Part shown: positions 1-8,465 of the stretch, piece after piece | How positions within the stretch are numbered: position 1 is the first letter of the stretch | Layout: each line of letters begins with the position of its first letter | Source: Streptomyces lasiicapitis | Lineage (GTDB): Bacteria; Actinomycetota; Actinomycetes; Streptomycetales; Streptomycetaceae | Direction of reading: 5' to 3' | Length of the DNA stretch: 64,000 nt | Assembly (NCBI RefSeq): GCF_014646335.1 | Contig: NZ_BMNG01000020.1 | Span: 115,535-179,534, forward strand | The notes under the pieces: model-generated | Told to the model about the DNA's origin: nothing | The model's database searches: none | The model's input: only the letters and a program-made list of their open reading frames with translations | Program-made: the position numbers and the translations under genes

Positions 1-144
1 GAGCGGTTCGTACGGGCGGTCGTGGAGGAGGTCGGCATGGACGGCTTCAACCGCGTGTGGACCTCTCCGAACACGCTTCCCACCAAGGCGGAGATCGCCA
101 AACCAGCGGACTGGGTCGCGCGGGTGCACCGTAAGGCAGACTGA
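1..144 (+). CDS. Zinc-dependent metalloprotease, C-terminal end (partial)
   Basis: The reading frame is open from the first base and stops at 142-144, so only the last 47 residues are present. They contain the segments FNRVWTSPNTLPT and DWVARVHRKAD. This is the usual C-terminus of the actinobacterial zincin family (DUF2342, PF10103), sometimes annotated as F420-biosynthesis-associated, which typically sits immediately upstream of tilS. The catalytic HExxH region lies outside the window, so the assignment rests on the tail sequence and the gene order. Confidence 0.75.
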   Translation, partial: ERFVRAVVEEVGMDGFNRVWTSPNTLPTKAEIAKPADWVARVHRKAD

Positions 145-320
145 GCGAACAGATGCGGCCGACGGCAGGAGAACGCCCCCGCAATCACCCGTCCGAGGGA
201 CCGTGAGCCATGGGTAGGCGTGCAATGCTCGGGTAACGGCTCGGTTCTGTCACCATCGACACACTCTGAGTGACTGATCCGAGGCTCACCCCCCGAACTT
301 CATGAAGGGAACCAACCGGA

Positions 321-1487
321 ATGGGTCCCCATCCTGCGGTCGCGGCGATACGCCTGGCGGTCCGCCGCGTTCTTCACGACGTACTGACCGACGTGGCCAC
401 CCGGCGCGAGCTCCCCCCGCCGCACGCCCCCCACGCTCCCCTCGCACCCCTCGCACCTCTCCCTCCTGCTCAAGCCCCCCACACCCTGGGCGCCCCCCGC
501 ACCCCGGGCATCCCGCGTACCCCGGACGCCCCGCGCACTCCGGGCACCCCGGATTTCGCACACGAGCCGTCGCCGACGCCGCTCGTGCTCGTGGCGTGCT
601 CCGGCGGCGCCGACTCCATGGCGCTCGCCTCCGCACTCGCCTTCGAAGCCCCCAAGCTCGGCATCCGCGCCGGCGCCGTGACCGTCGACCACGGCCTGCA
701 GCCCGGCTCCGAACTGCGCGCCGCCGAGGTCGTCGCCCGCATGACCGCGCTCGGCCTCGACCCCATCGAGTCCCTGGTGGTGCACGTCGGCCGTGACGGC
801 GGCCCCGAGGCGGCCGCCCGCGACGCGAGGTACGCCGCCCTCGACGCGGCGGCCGACCGCCACGGCGCCGCCGCCGTCCTGCTCGGCCACACCCGCGACG
901 ACCAGGCCGAGACGGTGCTCCTCGGCCTCGCGCGCGGCTCCGGCATCCGCTCGCTGTCGGGCATGGCCGCGGTCTCGGGGGCCGGCGGCCGTTACCGACG
1001 CCCGTTCCTGCACCTGGACCGCCAGACCGCCCGCAAGGCCTGCATGGTCCAGTCCCTGCCGGTCTGGGACGACCCGCACAACGCGGACCCGGCCTACACC
1101 CGTTCGCGGCTGCGGCACGAAGGCCTGCCCGCCCTGGAGAAGGCGCTCGGCAAGGGAGTCGTGGAAGCCCTCGCGCGCACCGCGCAGCTCTCCCGCGACG
1201 ACGCCGACGCACTGGACGCGTGGGCCGCCCAGGCCGAGGCCTCCGTGCGGGACGCCAAAGGGCTCCTGGAGTGCGCCAAGCTGTTCGCGCTGCCGCCCGC
1301 GGTGCGCCGCCGCATCGTGCGCCGCGCGGCCATCGAGGCGGGCGCCCCGGCCGGCGCGCTGTTCGCCCGGCACATCGAAGAGGTGGACCGGCTGATCACC
1401 GGCTGGCGCGGCCAGGGGGCCATCAACCTCCCGGGCAAAGTCGTCGCACAGCGGCAGGGTGGCAGACTGGTCATCCGGCAAGGCTGA
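321..1487 (+). CDS. tilS: tRNA(Ile)-lysidine synthetase TilS
   Basis: TilS attaches lysine to C34 of the CAU-anticodon tRNA(Ile) using ATP, which changes both codon reading and charging. The PP-loop motif SGGADS is at about residues 94-99, followed by VTVDHGLQPGS and the GHTRDDQAET segment typical of the N-type PP-ATPase family. The 388-residue length includes a Pro/Ala/His-rich insertion at about residues 30-85 (many APHT/APRTPG-like units) ahead of the PP-loop. That is longer than in most bacteria and looks like disordered linker. The ATG is preceded by an AAGGGAACC ribosome site. hpt follows about 40 nt later, the common tilS-hpt-ftsH order. Confidence 0.95.
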   Translation: MGPHPAVAAIRLAVRRVLHDVLTDVATRRELPPPHAPHAPLAPLAPLPPAQAPHTLGAPRTPGIPRTPDAPRTPGTPDFAHEPSPTPLVLVACSGGADSMALASALAFEAPKLGIRAGAVTVDHGLQPGSELRAAEVVARMTALGLDPIESLVVHVGRDGGPEAAARDARYAALDAAADRHGAAAVLLGHTRDDQAETVLLGLARGSGIRSLSGMAAVSGAGGRYRRPFLHLDRQTARKACMVQSLPVWDDPHNADPAYTRSRLRHEGLPALEKALGKGVVEALARTAQLSRDDADALDAWAAQAEASVRDAKGLLECAKLFALPPAVRRRIVRRAAIEAGAPAGALFARHIEEVDRLITGWRGQGAINLPGKVVAQRQGGRLVIRQG

Positions 1488-1529
1488 CGCGGGAGCGCTT
1501 TTCCCGACCGGCCGGTGGGACGACCGAAA

Positions 1530-2093
1530 GTGATACGGGTGGACGCGAAAGACATGGGCACCGACCTTCAGTCGGTGCTCATCACCAAGGAAGAGATCGA
1601 CGCGAAGCTGGCAGAGCTGGCCGCGAAGATCGACGCGGAGTACGCGGGCAAGGACCTCCTGATCGTCGGCGTGCTCAAGGGCGCGGTGATGGTCATGGCG
1701 GACCTGGCGCGCGCGCTGTCCACGCCGCTCACGATGGACTGGATGGCGGTGTCCTCCTACGGCGCCGGTACGCAGTCCTCCGGCGTGGTCCGCATCCTCA
1801 AGGACCTCGACACCGACATCAAGGGGCGGCACGTCCTGATCGTCGAGGACATCATCGACTCCGGTCTGACGCTGTCCTGGCTGCTCTCCAACCTCGGCTC
1901 GCGCGAGCCCGCCTCGCTGAAGGTGTGCACGCTCCTTCGCAAGCCCGAGGCGGCCAAGGTCGCGATCGACGTGGAGTGGGTCGGCTTCGACATTCCGAAC
2001 GAGTTCGTCGTCGGGTACGGCCTGGACTACGCGGAGAAGTACCGCAACCTCCCGTTCGTCGGCACGTTGGCTCCGCACGTGTACGGCGGCTGA
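1530..2093 (+). CDS. hpt: Hypoxanthine phosphoribosyltransferase
   Basis: This purine-salvage enzyme converts hypoxanthine (and usually guanine) plus PRPP to IMP/GMP. The PRPP-binding signature VLIVEDIIDSGLTL is at about residues 101-114 and the flexible-loop residues SSYGAGTQSSG precede it. The protein is 187 residues from the GTG at 1530. In-frame GTGs at 1515 and 1539 and an ATG at 1554 are alternatives. I prefer 1530 because GGGA lies about 9 nt upstream and homologues begin close to xRVDAKDM. The C-terminus LAPHVYGG is typical of Streptomyces HPRT. The gene lies between tilS and ftsH. Confidence 0.93.
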   Translation: MIRVDAKDMGTDLQSVLITKEEIDAKLAELAAKIDAEYAGKDLLIVGVLKGAVMVMADLARALSTPLTMDWMAVSSYGAGTQSSGVVRILKDLDTDIKGRHVLIVEDIIDSGLTLSWLLSNLGSREPASLKVCTLLRKPEAAKVAIDVEWVGFDIPNEFVVGYGLDYAEKYRNLPFVGTLAPHVYGG

Positions 2094-2256
2094 CAGCCCG
2101 GGAACCCTCAGCCGCTTCCCGCCGTTGGAGCATGCGAAGGCGGGTTTGCCAGCCGTCCCGTGCGGCTTCGGGTGACAATGCTGGGGTACCGTCCGAAGAA
2201 CAGTCTTTATCAAACTCACTATGGCAGGAGGTACGGAGCGACATTCGCTCCGTGGG

Positions 2257-4320
2257 ATGGACGTGAAGCGATACTTCCGTGGGCCAGTCATGTGGATCGT
2301 TCTGGCCGTCCTTGCCGTGGTCGTGTTGATGCAGGTCGTCGGTTCGTCCGGCGGCCACAAGACGGTGGACACCGGCCAGGTGGTGCAGGCCATCAACGAC
2401 AACAAGGTCGAGTCGGCCAAGCTCACCACCGGTGACGATCACACCATCAAGGTCGAGCTCAAGGACGGCCAGAAGGTCAAGGGCAGCAGCAAGATCCAGG
2501 CCAGCTACATCGGCGACCAGGGCGTGGAGATCGCCAAGTCGCTGCAGGCCAAGTACGAGGACAAGCAGATCCCGGACGGTTACACCGTCTCCCCGTCGAA
2601 GCAGAACCCCTTCGTCGGCATCCTGCTGTCCCTCCTTCCCTTCGTTCTCATCGTCGTCGTCTTCCTGTTCCTGATGAATCAGATGCAGGGCGGCGGCAGC
2701 CGCGTCATGCAGTTCGGCAAGTCCAAGGCGAAGCTCATCACCAAGGACACCCCGAAGACGACCTTCAGCGACGTCGCGGGTTCCGACGAAGCGGTCGAGG
2801 AACTCCACGAGATCAAGGAGTTCCTCCAGGAGCCGGCGAAGTTCCAGGCCGTCGGCGCCAAGATCCCCAAGGGCGTGCTGCTTTACGGCCCGCCCGGCAC
2901 CGGCAAGACGCTCCTCGCGCGCGCCGTCGCGGGTGAGGCGGGCGTCCCGTTCTACTCGATCTCGGGTTCCGACTTCGTCGAGATGTTCGTCGGTGTCGGT
3001 GCCTCCCGAGTGCGCGACCTCTTCGAGCAGGCCAAGGCGAACGCCCCGGCGATCGTCTTCGTCGACGAGATCGACGCCGTCGGCCGTCACCGCGGTGCCG
3101 GTCTGGGCGGCGGTCACGACGAGCGCGAGCAGACGCTCAACCAGCTGCTCGTCGAGATGGACGGCTTCGACGTGAAGGGCGGCGTCATCCTGATCGCCGC
3201 CACGAACCGCCCCGACATCCTGGACCCGGCTCTCCTGCGTCCCGGCCGCTTCGACCGCCAGATCGCGGTCGACCGTCCGGACATGCTGGGCCGTCTGGAG
3301 ATCCTCAAGGTTCACCAGAAGGGCAAGCCGGTCGCCCCGGACGTCGACCTGGGCGCCGTCGCGCGGCGCACGCCGGGCTTCACCGGCGCGGACCTGAGCA
3401 ACGTCCTCAACGAGGCCGCCCTGCTCACCGCCCGCAGCAACCAGAAGCTGATCGACAATCACATGCTGGACGAGGCCATCGACCGCGTCGTGGCGGGCCC
3501 GCAGAAGCGGACCCGGATCATGTCCGACAAGGAGAAGAAGATCACCGCGTACCACGAGGGCGGACACGCCCTGGTCGCGGCGGCGTCTCCGAACGCGGAC
3601 CCGGTCCACAAGATCACGATCCTGTCGCGCGGCCGCGCCCTCGGCTACACCATGGTCCTCCCGGACGAGGACAAGTACTCGACCACGCGCAACGAAATGC
3701 TCGACCAGCTGGCGTACATGCTGGGCGGGCGCGCGGCCGAGGAACTCGTCTTCCACGACCCGACCACCGGTGCCGCCAACGACATCGAGAAGGCCACGGC
3801 CACCGCCCGCGCGATGGTCACGCAGTACGGCATGACCGAGCGTCTGGGTGCGATCAAGTTCGGCGGCGACAACACCGAGCCGTTCCTCGGGCGCGAGATG
3901 GCGCACCAGCGGGACTACTCGGAAGAGGTCGCGGCGCTGGTCGACGAAGAGGTCAAGAAGCTCATCGAGACCGCGCACAACGAAGCGTGGGAGATCCTCG
4001 TCGAGAACCGAGACGTCCTCGACAACCTGGTCCTCCAGCTGCTCGAAAGGGAGACGCTCGGCAAGGAGGAGATCGCTGAGGTCTTCGCCCCGATCGTCAA
4101 GCGCCCGGCACGCCCGGCCTGGACGGGCTCCACACGGCGTACGCCGTCGACGCGCCCGCCGGTGCTCTCCCCGAAGGAGCTGTCGCTGACGAACGGCGCG
4201 AACGGCGCCACCCCCGCGGTGACCGCCGGCGCGACCGGCACGACGAGCACAACGAGCACGACCGGTACGGGTGAGACGAAGGGTCTCGAGGTGGCCCCGG
4301 AGGACCGCCCCGAGAGCTGA
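2257..4320 (+). CDS. ftsH: ATP-dependent zinc metalloprotease FtsH
   Basis: FtsH is a membrane-anchored hexameric AAA+ protease that degrades misassembled membrane proteins and some soluble regulators. Two membrane segments (about residues 11-28 and 118-140) flank a small extracytoplasmic domain. The AAA Walker A is GPPGTGKT (about 211-218), Walker B is IVFVDEIDAV, and the zinc site HEGGH is at about 433-437. The C-terminal tail is Thr/Gly/Pro-rich and ends in EDRPES. The ATG at 2257 (MDVKRYFRG) is chosen because homologues start there. An ATG at 2221 in the same frame has no clear advantage. A perfect-stem terminator follows between ftsH and folE. Confidence 0.96.
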   Translation: MDVKRYFRGPVMWIVLAVLAVVVLMQVVGSSGGHKTVDTGQVVQAINDNKVESAKLTTGDDHTIKVELKDGQKVKGSSKIQASYIGDQGVEIAKSLQAKYEDKQIPDGYTVSPSKQNPFVGILLSLLPFVLIVVVFLFLMNQMQGGGSRVMQFGKSKAKLITKDTPKTTFSDVAGSDEAVEELHEIKEFLQEPAKFQAVGAKIPKGVLLYGPPGTGKTLLARAVAGEAGVPFYSISGSDFVEMFVGVGASRVRDLFEQAKANAPAIVFVDEIDAVGRHRGAGLGGGHDEREQTLNQLLVEMDGFDVKGGVILIAATNRPDILDPALLRPGRFDRQIAVDRPDMLGRLEILKVHQKGKPVAPDVDLGAVARRTPGFTGADLSNVLNEAALLTARSNQKLIDNHMLDEAIDRVVAGPQKRTRIMSDKEKKITAYHEGGHALVAAASPNADPVHKITILSRGRALGYTMVLPDEDKYSTTRNEMLDQLAYMLGGRAAEELVFHDPTTGAANDIEKATATARAMVTQYGMTERLGAIKFGGDNTEPFLGREMAHQRDYSEEVAALVDEEVKKLIETAHNEAWEILVENRDVLDNLVLQLLERETLGKEEIAEVFAPIVKRPARPAWTGSTRRTPSTRPPVLSPKELSLTNGANGATPAVTAGATGTTSTTSTTGTGETKGLEVAPEDRPES

Positions 4321-4362
4321 GCCACACCCCGTCCCGGGCGTCTCACCAGGCCCGGAATGGAT

Positions 4363-4404
4363 GCCGCGCCCCCCAGGTTCTAGCCTGGGGGGCGCGGCTC
4401 TTTT
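4363..4404 (+). terminator. Rho-independent terminator after ftsH
   Basis: A perfect 15-bp stem (4363-4377 with 4384-4398), rich in GC and with a 6-nt loop, is followed by TCTTTT. It separates ftsH from folE, so folE probably has its own promoter or depends on read-through. Confidence 0.88.
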
Positions 4405-4444
4405 CGGCCGTCCGCACGACACAGGAACCAGGAACGAGGCACAG

Positions 4445-5050
4445 ATGACCGACCCCGTGACGCTGGACGGCGAGGGCTCGATCGGCGAGTTCGACGAGAA
4501 GCGGGCCGAGCAAGCCGTTCGGGAGCTCCTGATCGCGGTCGGCGAGGACCCGGACCGTGAGGGCCTCAGGGAGACACCCGGGCGGGTGGCGCGCGCCTAC
4601 CGGGAGATATTCGCCGGGCTTTGGCAGAAGCCCGAGGACGTGCTCACCACGACGTTCGACCTGGGTCACGACGAGATGGTCCTGGTCAAGGACATCGAGG
4701 TCATGAGCTCCTGCGAGCACCACCTGGTGCCCTTCGTCGGTGTCGCCCACGTCGGGTACATCCCGTCCCACGACGGCAAGATCACCGGCCTGTCGAAGCT
4801 CGCCCGGCTCGTGGACGTCTACGCCCGCCGGCCGCAGGTCCAGGAGCGGCTGACCACGCAGATCGCGGACTCCCTGATGGAGATCCTGGAGCCGCGCGGC
4901 GTCATCGTCGTCGTCGAGTGCGAGCACATGTGCATGACGATGCGGGGCGTGCGCAAGCCCGGTGCGAAGACGATCACCTCTGCGGTGCGGGGGCAGTTGC
5001 GGGCTCCGGCCACCCGGAACGAGGCGATGAGCCTCATCATGGCGCGTTGA
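4445..5050 (+). CDS. folE: GTP cyclohydrolase I FolE
   Basis: FolE converts GTP to dihydroneopterin triphosphate, the first step of folate and pterin synthesis. The protein is 201 residues. The zinc ligands are visible as Cys90 and His93 in SSCEHHLVPF and Cys163 in EHMCMTMRG. The GLSKLARL and RRPQVQERLT segments are typical of the type I enzyme. The ATG start is preceded by GAACGAGGCACAG. The rest of the folate pathway (folP, folB, folK) is in the adjacent oppositely oriented operon. Confidence 0.96.
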   Translation: MTDPVTLDGEGSIGEFDEKRAEQAVRELLIAVGEDPDREGLRETPGRVARAYREIFAGLWQKPEDVLTTTFDLGHDEMVLVKDIEVMSSCEHHLVPFVGVAHVGYIPSHDGKITGLSKLARLVDVYARRPQVQERLTTQIADSLMEILEPRGVIVVVECEHMCMTMRGVRKPGAKTITSAVRGQLRAPATRNEAMSLIMAR

Positions 5051-5114
5051 CGTTCACACAGGGAGCCTCAGCCGAACTCAGGGGCGCCCCGGCCCGGTCG
5101 ATGGCCGGGGCCGC

Positions 5115-5603
5115 TCACGCCGCGGGTGCCGTCCCGCCGTGTTCGTCGTCGCTGTCCTCCGGGAGCCTGCACACCCGCTCCAGGAAGAACGCCGCCGCTA
5201 TCACGCCGATGCCGGCGAGGACCGAGAAGCCCGCGTAGTACGCCTGGTCGCGGCGGGCGGGGATGTCCAGGAACTCCAGCATGAACACGCCCACGCCGCC
5301 GTACATCCCGCAGACGAGGGCCGCGACCAGCGCGCTGGCCTGGCCGAAGACGACCGCGCGGGCCGCCATCAGCGGCTCCACGCCCTTCGCCCCGGGCCGC
5401 CGCTCGCGCTGGGCGCGCAGCCGCGCCCGCAGCGAGATGGCCGTGGCGAGCAGGACCACCGCGATCAGGGCGAGGACGATGGGCGCGGCCAGCGGCACGC
5501 GCGGCAGCGTGTCCACGGAGTCCCACAGCCGGGCCCCCGCCCAGGACAGCACTCCGGCGACGGCGAAGAGGCCTGCCAGCACCCTCACGCGCAGTTGCTT
5601 CAT
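5115..5603 (-). CDS. DUF3180 membrane protein
   Basis: This is a 162-residue integral membrane protein with four predicted helices: about residues 8-25, 38-58, 82-105 and 122-142. A basic loop (RARLRAQRERRPG) lies after helix 2 and an acidic tail is at the C-terminus. The length, topology and place at the end of the folate operon match the actinobacterial DUF3180 family, whose function is unknown. The ATG at 5601-5603 lies about 100 nt after the folK stop, so it may be the last gene of the folP operon. GGAG-type ribosome sequence precedes it. Confidence 0.88.
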   Translation of the reverse strand: MKQLRVRVLAGLFAVAGVLSWAGARLWDSVDTLPRVPLAAPIVLALIAVVLLATAISLRARLRAQRERRPGAKGVEPLMAARAVVFGQASALVAALVCGMYGGVGVFMLEFLDIPARRDQAYYAGFSVLAGIGVIAAAFFLERVCRLPEDSDDEHGGTAPAA

Positions 5604-5704
5604 TCCGGAGGTCGCCCCTTATGGTCCTGTCCGTGCTTGCCGGCTTGCTGTGCGGGTCCGTGGCCTGCCGCGGCCCGCTGTGTGGTCCCTGTGGACCCTA
5701 ACGA

Positions 5705-6301
5705 TTACTCGGGCAGCCGGAGTTCCAGGTCGGCGCGTGGCGCGACGCCGTCGCGGCCGACGTCGGCGAGCAGGTCCGCGACCGGCCCGCGGCCCGCGAG
5801 CCGTGCCTCCGGGTCGACGTCGTGCCACGGCGCGAGCACGAAGGCCCGCTCGTGTGCCCGGGGGTGGGGGAGGGTGAGGACCGGGTCGTCGGACACCACG
5901 TCGGCGTACGCCACGATGTCCACGTCGATCGTGCGCGGGCCCCAGCGCTCGTCACGGACCCGGTCGAAGGCCTCCTCGACCGCGTGCGCCCGCTCCAGGA
6001 GCGAGGACGGGGGGAGGGTGGTCTTCACGACCACGACGGCGTTGAAGTACGACGGCTGGGAGCCGGGCTCGACGCCCCAGGGCTCCGTCTCGTACACCGG
6101 AGAGACCGCCTTGACCCGCAGGCCGGGGGTGTCCTCCAGGGCGTCGATGGCGCCCTGGAGGGTCTCCAGGCGGTTGCCCAGGTTCGAGCCGAGGGAGATC
6201 ACGGCGCGCTGGGGGTTGGAGAGCGTCGTGTCGGCGGCGTCCACCTGCTCCACGACGGACGTGGGGACCGGCTGGACGGTGGGGTCGCTGTGGGGGGTCA
6301 T
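5705..6301 (-). CDS. folK: 2-amino-4-hydroxy-6-hydroxymethyldihydropteridine diphosphokinase FolK
   Basis: FolK transfers pyrophosphate from ATP to 6-hydroxymethyl-dihydropterin, just before the FolP step. Family motifs are visible: ISLGSNLGNR (pterin/ATP site), VYETEPWGV, PSYFNAVVVV, RWGPRTIDVDI and LPHPRAHERAFVLAP, the last two holding the Mg-binding Asp pair and catalytic Arg/His residues. An N-terminal extension of about 35 residues precedes the core. The protein is 198 residues. Its start codon overlaps the folB stop by 4 nt, indicating translational coupling. Confidence 0.95.
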   Translation of the reverse strand: MTPHSDPTVQPVPTSVVEQVDAADTTLSNPQRAVISLGSNLGNRLETLQGAIDALEDTPGLRVKAVSPVYETEPWGVEPGSQPSYFNAVVVVKTTLPPSSLLERAHAVEEAFDRVRDERWGPRTIDVDIVAYADVVSDDPVLTLPHPRAHERAFVLAPWHDVDPEARLAGRGPVADLLADVGRDGVAPRADLELRLPE

Positions 6302-6657
6302 ACGCGGCTCCGGGTGATGGTGACGGTCACGTCGTCGAACGGGACGGTGATCGGGGCGTCCGGCTTGTGCACCGTGACCTCGACTTCCAGGACTCCGTCG
6401 TGCTTCAGGCAGGCCTGGGCGATGCGCTCGGAGAGCGTCTCGATGAGGTTCACCGGCTCGCCCTCGACGACGGCCACGACCTCCTCCGCCACGATGCCGT
6501 AGTGCACGGTCTTCGCCAGGTCGTCGTCCGCCGCGGCCGCACGGGTGTCCAGACCCAGCACGAGGTCCACGATGAAGGTCTGGCCCTCCTCGCGCTCCCG
6601 CGGGTACACACCGTGGTGCCCGCGGGCCTTCAGGCCACGCAGCGCGACACGATCCAC
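6298..6657 (-). CDS. folB: Dihydroneopterin aldolase FolB
   Basis: FolB cleaves 7,8-dihydroneopterin to 6-hydroxymethyl-dihydropterin and glycolaldehyde. The protein is 119 residues and has the family segments GLKARGHHGV, the TVHYGIVAEEV stretch and the catalytic-lysine region EVTVHKPDAPI. The GTG at 6655-6657 is chosen because AGGAGTG sits about 8 nt upstream and the protein then starts VDRVALRGL as in relatives. The next upstream GTG lies inside that ribosome site. It overlaps folK by 4 nt. Confidence 0.95.
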   Translation of the reverse strand: MDRVALRGLKARGHHGVYPREREEGQTFIVDLVLGLDTRAAAADDDLAKTVHYGIVAEEVVAVVEGEPVNLIETLSERIAQACLKHDGVLEVEVTVHKPDAPITVPFDDVTVTITRSRV

Positions 6658-6835
6658 GCGAATCACTCCTGACAGTCGTCGGTAACGGCCGGCCATGCCG
6701 AGTGCGGTCGGCACACCGGCCACATTCGAATCTACCTGCGGGCACCGACAGTGTTCGCCCGCGGGGCTGCCGGACGGCGCCCCCGCGGGGGCTCGCGGGG
6801 GTGCCCCTACCCACTCGGCGGGGACCCGCCACCAC

Positions 6836-7477
6836 TCAGGAGGGTGTCTCGTCGTCCTCGTCGTCACCGGAATCGGCGAGTACGGGTGAGGCGTGGTGCG
6901 ACCAGAGTTTCCAGCCGTCGGGTGTGCGCCGGAACACATTCGTGGCGACCACCAGCTGGCCGACGAGCGGCCCGAGCTCCTCGCTGTCCTCGGGCGCGGG
7001 GCCACCGCTGAGGATGTTCTCCGTGCAGGTCACCAGGGCCGTGTCACCGGCCACGCTGACCTTGAGGTCGGTGAGGAAGAACTGGATGTACTCGGTGTTG
7101 GCCATGATCAGGGCGTACGACCTGAGGACCTCGCCGCGGCCGGTGAGCACCGGCCAGCCGGGGTGGACGCAGGAGATCGCGGGGCCGTCCGACCCGTGGT
7201 CCGTGTCGTCGGTGTCGTGGAGGTCCCCGTCGTCCGCGTCGGTGAGCGGTACCGGTACCGGTACCGGGATGATCGGGGACACTTCCGGGCTCGTGCCCGC
7301 GTCGGCGCCCGGGTCCGCGCCCGTGTCGGGCGTTCCCGCGTACGTCTCCGCGTCGGCGAGGTCCGCGGCGTCCAGCCACAGGTCCGACACGCCGTCGAAG
7401 TCGCCCCGTTCGAGCGCTTCGTAGAAGGCGGTGTTGGCGAGCTCCACCTGCTCGACGTCCGTCCGCGCGCGCGTCAC
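6836..7477 (-). CDS. Nuclear transport factor 2-like (SnoaL/NTF2 fold) protein
   Basis: This 213-residue protein has a standard NTF2-like opening (NTAFYEALERGDFDGVSDLW) and a conserved C-terminal half (GRGEVLRSYALIM, FLTDLKVSVAG, ATNVFRRTPDGWKLWSHH). An acidic, Asp/Pro/Thr-rich insert of about 65 residues (about 43-107, with a PVPVPVP run) interrupts the fold and is probably a surface loop. The GTG start overlaps the folP stop by 4 nt, so it is translated with folP. Its role next to folate genes is unknown. The fold commonly binds small ligands or acts as a small enzyme. Confidence 0.82.
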   Translation of the reverse strand: MTRARTDVEQVELANTAFYEALERGDFDGVSDLWLDAADLADAETYAGTPDTGADPGADAGTSPEVSPIIPVPVPVPLTDADDGDLHDTDDTDHGSDGPAISCVHPGWPVLTGRGEVLRSYALIMANTEYIQFFLTDLKVSVAGDTALVTCTENILSGGPAPEDSEELGPLVGQLVVATNVFRRTPDGWKLWSHHASPVLADSGDDEDDETPS

Positions 7478-8370
7478 TGAGCGCCCGCCTCCCCGGCGCC
7501 GCCCTGGCCGCCCGCCGCGTCCGTCACCGCCTGGGCCACCCGCACCGCGTCCGCCGTGGCCCGCACCTCGTGCACCCGCACGGCCCAGGCGCCCTGGTGG
7601 GCGGCAAGGGCGGACACCGCGGCCGTCGCCGCGTCGCGCTCCCGCGCGGGTGGCGGGGCGCCCTCGGGGCCCGCGAGGACGCGGCCGAGGAACCGCTTGC
7701 GGGACGCGGCCACCAGGATCGGCCGACCGAGCGCGAGGAGTCGGTCGATGCGGGCCAGGAGCGCCAGGTCGTGCTCGGCGTCCTTGGAGAAGCCGAGGCC
7801 GGGGTCGACGACGATGCGCTCCGGGGCGATGCCCCCGGCGATCGCGGCCTCCACGCGCGCGTGGAGCTCGTCGACGACTTCGGAGACCACGTCTTCGTAC
7901 GAAGGCCGGGCGTGGATGTCGGTGAGGAAGCCGCGCCAGTGCATGACCACGAACGGTGCCTGCGCGGCCGCGACCGCCGGGACCATGTCCGGGTCGGCGA
8001 GGCCTCCGGAGACGTCGTTCACGAGCACCGCGCCCGCGGCGAGCGCCTGCTGGGCGACGCGGGCCCGCATGGTGTCCACGGACACCGTGACGCCCTCGGC
8101 GGCCAGGCCCCGTACGACGGGGACGACGCGCCGCAGCTCCTCGTCCTCGTCCACGCGCGGGGCACCGGGGCGGGTCGACTCGCCGCCCACGTCGACCAGG
8201 TCGGCGCCCTGGGCGGCCAGGTCGATGCCGTGCTTGACGGCGGCCGTGGTGTCGAACCACCGGCCGCCGTCGGAGAAGGAGTCGGGGGTGACGTTCACGA
8301 CCCCCATGACCGCACAGCGGTCCCACTGAGGCAGCCCCTCGACCGTTCCCCGCCCGCGCAACGTACTCAT
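7474..8370 (-). CDS. folP: Dihydropteroate synthase FolP
   Basis: FolP condenses p-aminobenzoate with hydroxymethyl-dihydropterin diphosphate. It is the sulfonamide target. The 298-residue protein carries MGVVNVTPDSFSDGG, DVGGESTRPGA, VLVNDVSGGLADP, VVDPGLGFSKD and PILVAASRKRFLG, in the order of the family. It is the first gene of the minus-strand folate operon. The ATG is preceded by TAGGCT six nt upstream, with no clear Shine-Dalgarno, so the message is probably leaderless. Confidence 0.96.
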   Translation of the reverse strand: MSTLRGRGTVEGLPQWDRCAVMGVVNVTPDSFSDGGRWFDTTAAVKHGIDLAAQGADLVDVGGESTRPGAPRVDEDEELRRVVPVVRGLAAEGVTVSVDTMRARVAQQALAAGAVLVNDVSGGLADPDMVPAVAAAQAPFVVMHWRGFLTDIHARPSYEDVVSEVVDELHARVEAAIAGGIAPERIVVDPGLGFSKDAEHDLALLARIDRLLALGRPILVAASRKRFLGRVLAGPEGAPPPARERDAATAAVSALAAHQGAWAVRVHEVRATADAVRVAQAVTDAAGGQGGAGEAGAQ

Positions 8371-8376
8371 GCCTCA

Positions 8377-8382
8377 AGCCTA
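8377..8382 (-). promoter_or_regulatory. Predicted -10 box of leaderless folP promoter
   Basis: On the minus strand TAGGCT lies exactly 6 nt before the folP ATG, which puts transcription start at the A of the start codon. No good -35 hexamer is evident. A GTAACC at 16 nt spacing is the nearest candidate. Confidence 0.55.
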
Positions 8383-8465
8383 GGCCCCGCGCGGGCGGCG
8401 GTTACCGTCGCGCGGGGAGGGCGTCGTTCCGCGCGGAGTGGCCGCCCTTCCGCGCGGGGTGGCCG

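Noticed and set aside
2094..2256. A specific ftsH promoter
   Set aside because: Several TTGCCA/GACAAT and TACCGT strings are present but none has acceptable spacing.
300..2429. Long open minus-strand frames opposite tilS, hpt and ftsH
   Set aside because: They are GC-rich antisense shadows of recognised genes with Arg/Gly/Ala-rich translations and no ribosome site.
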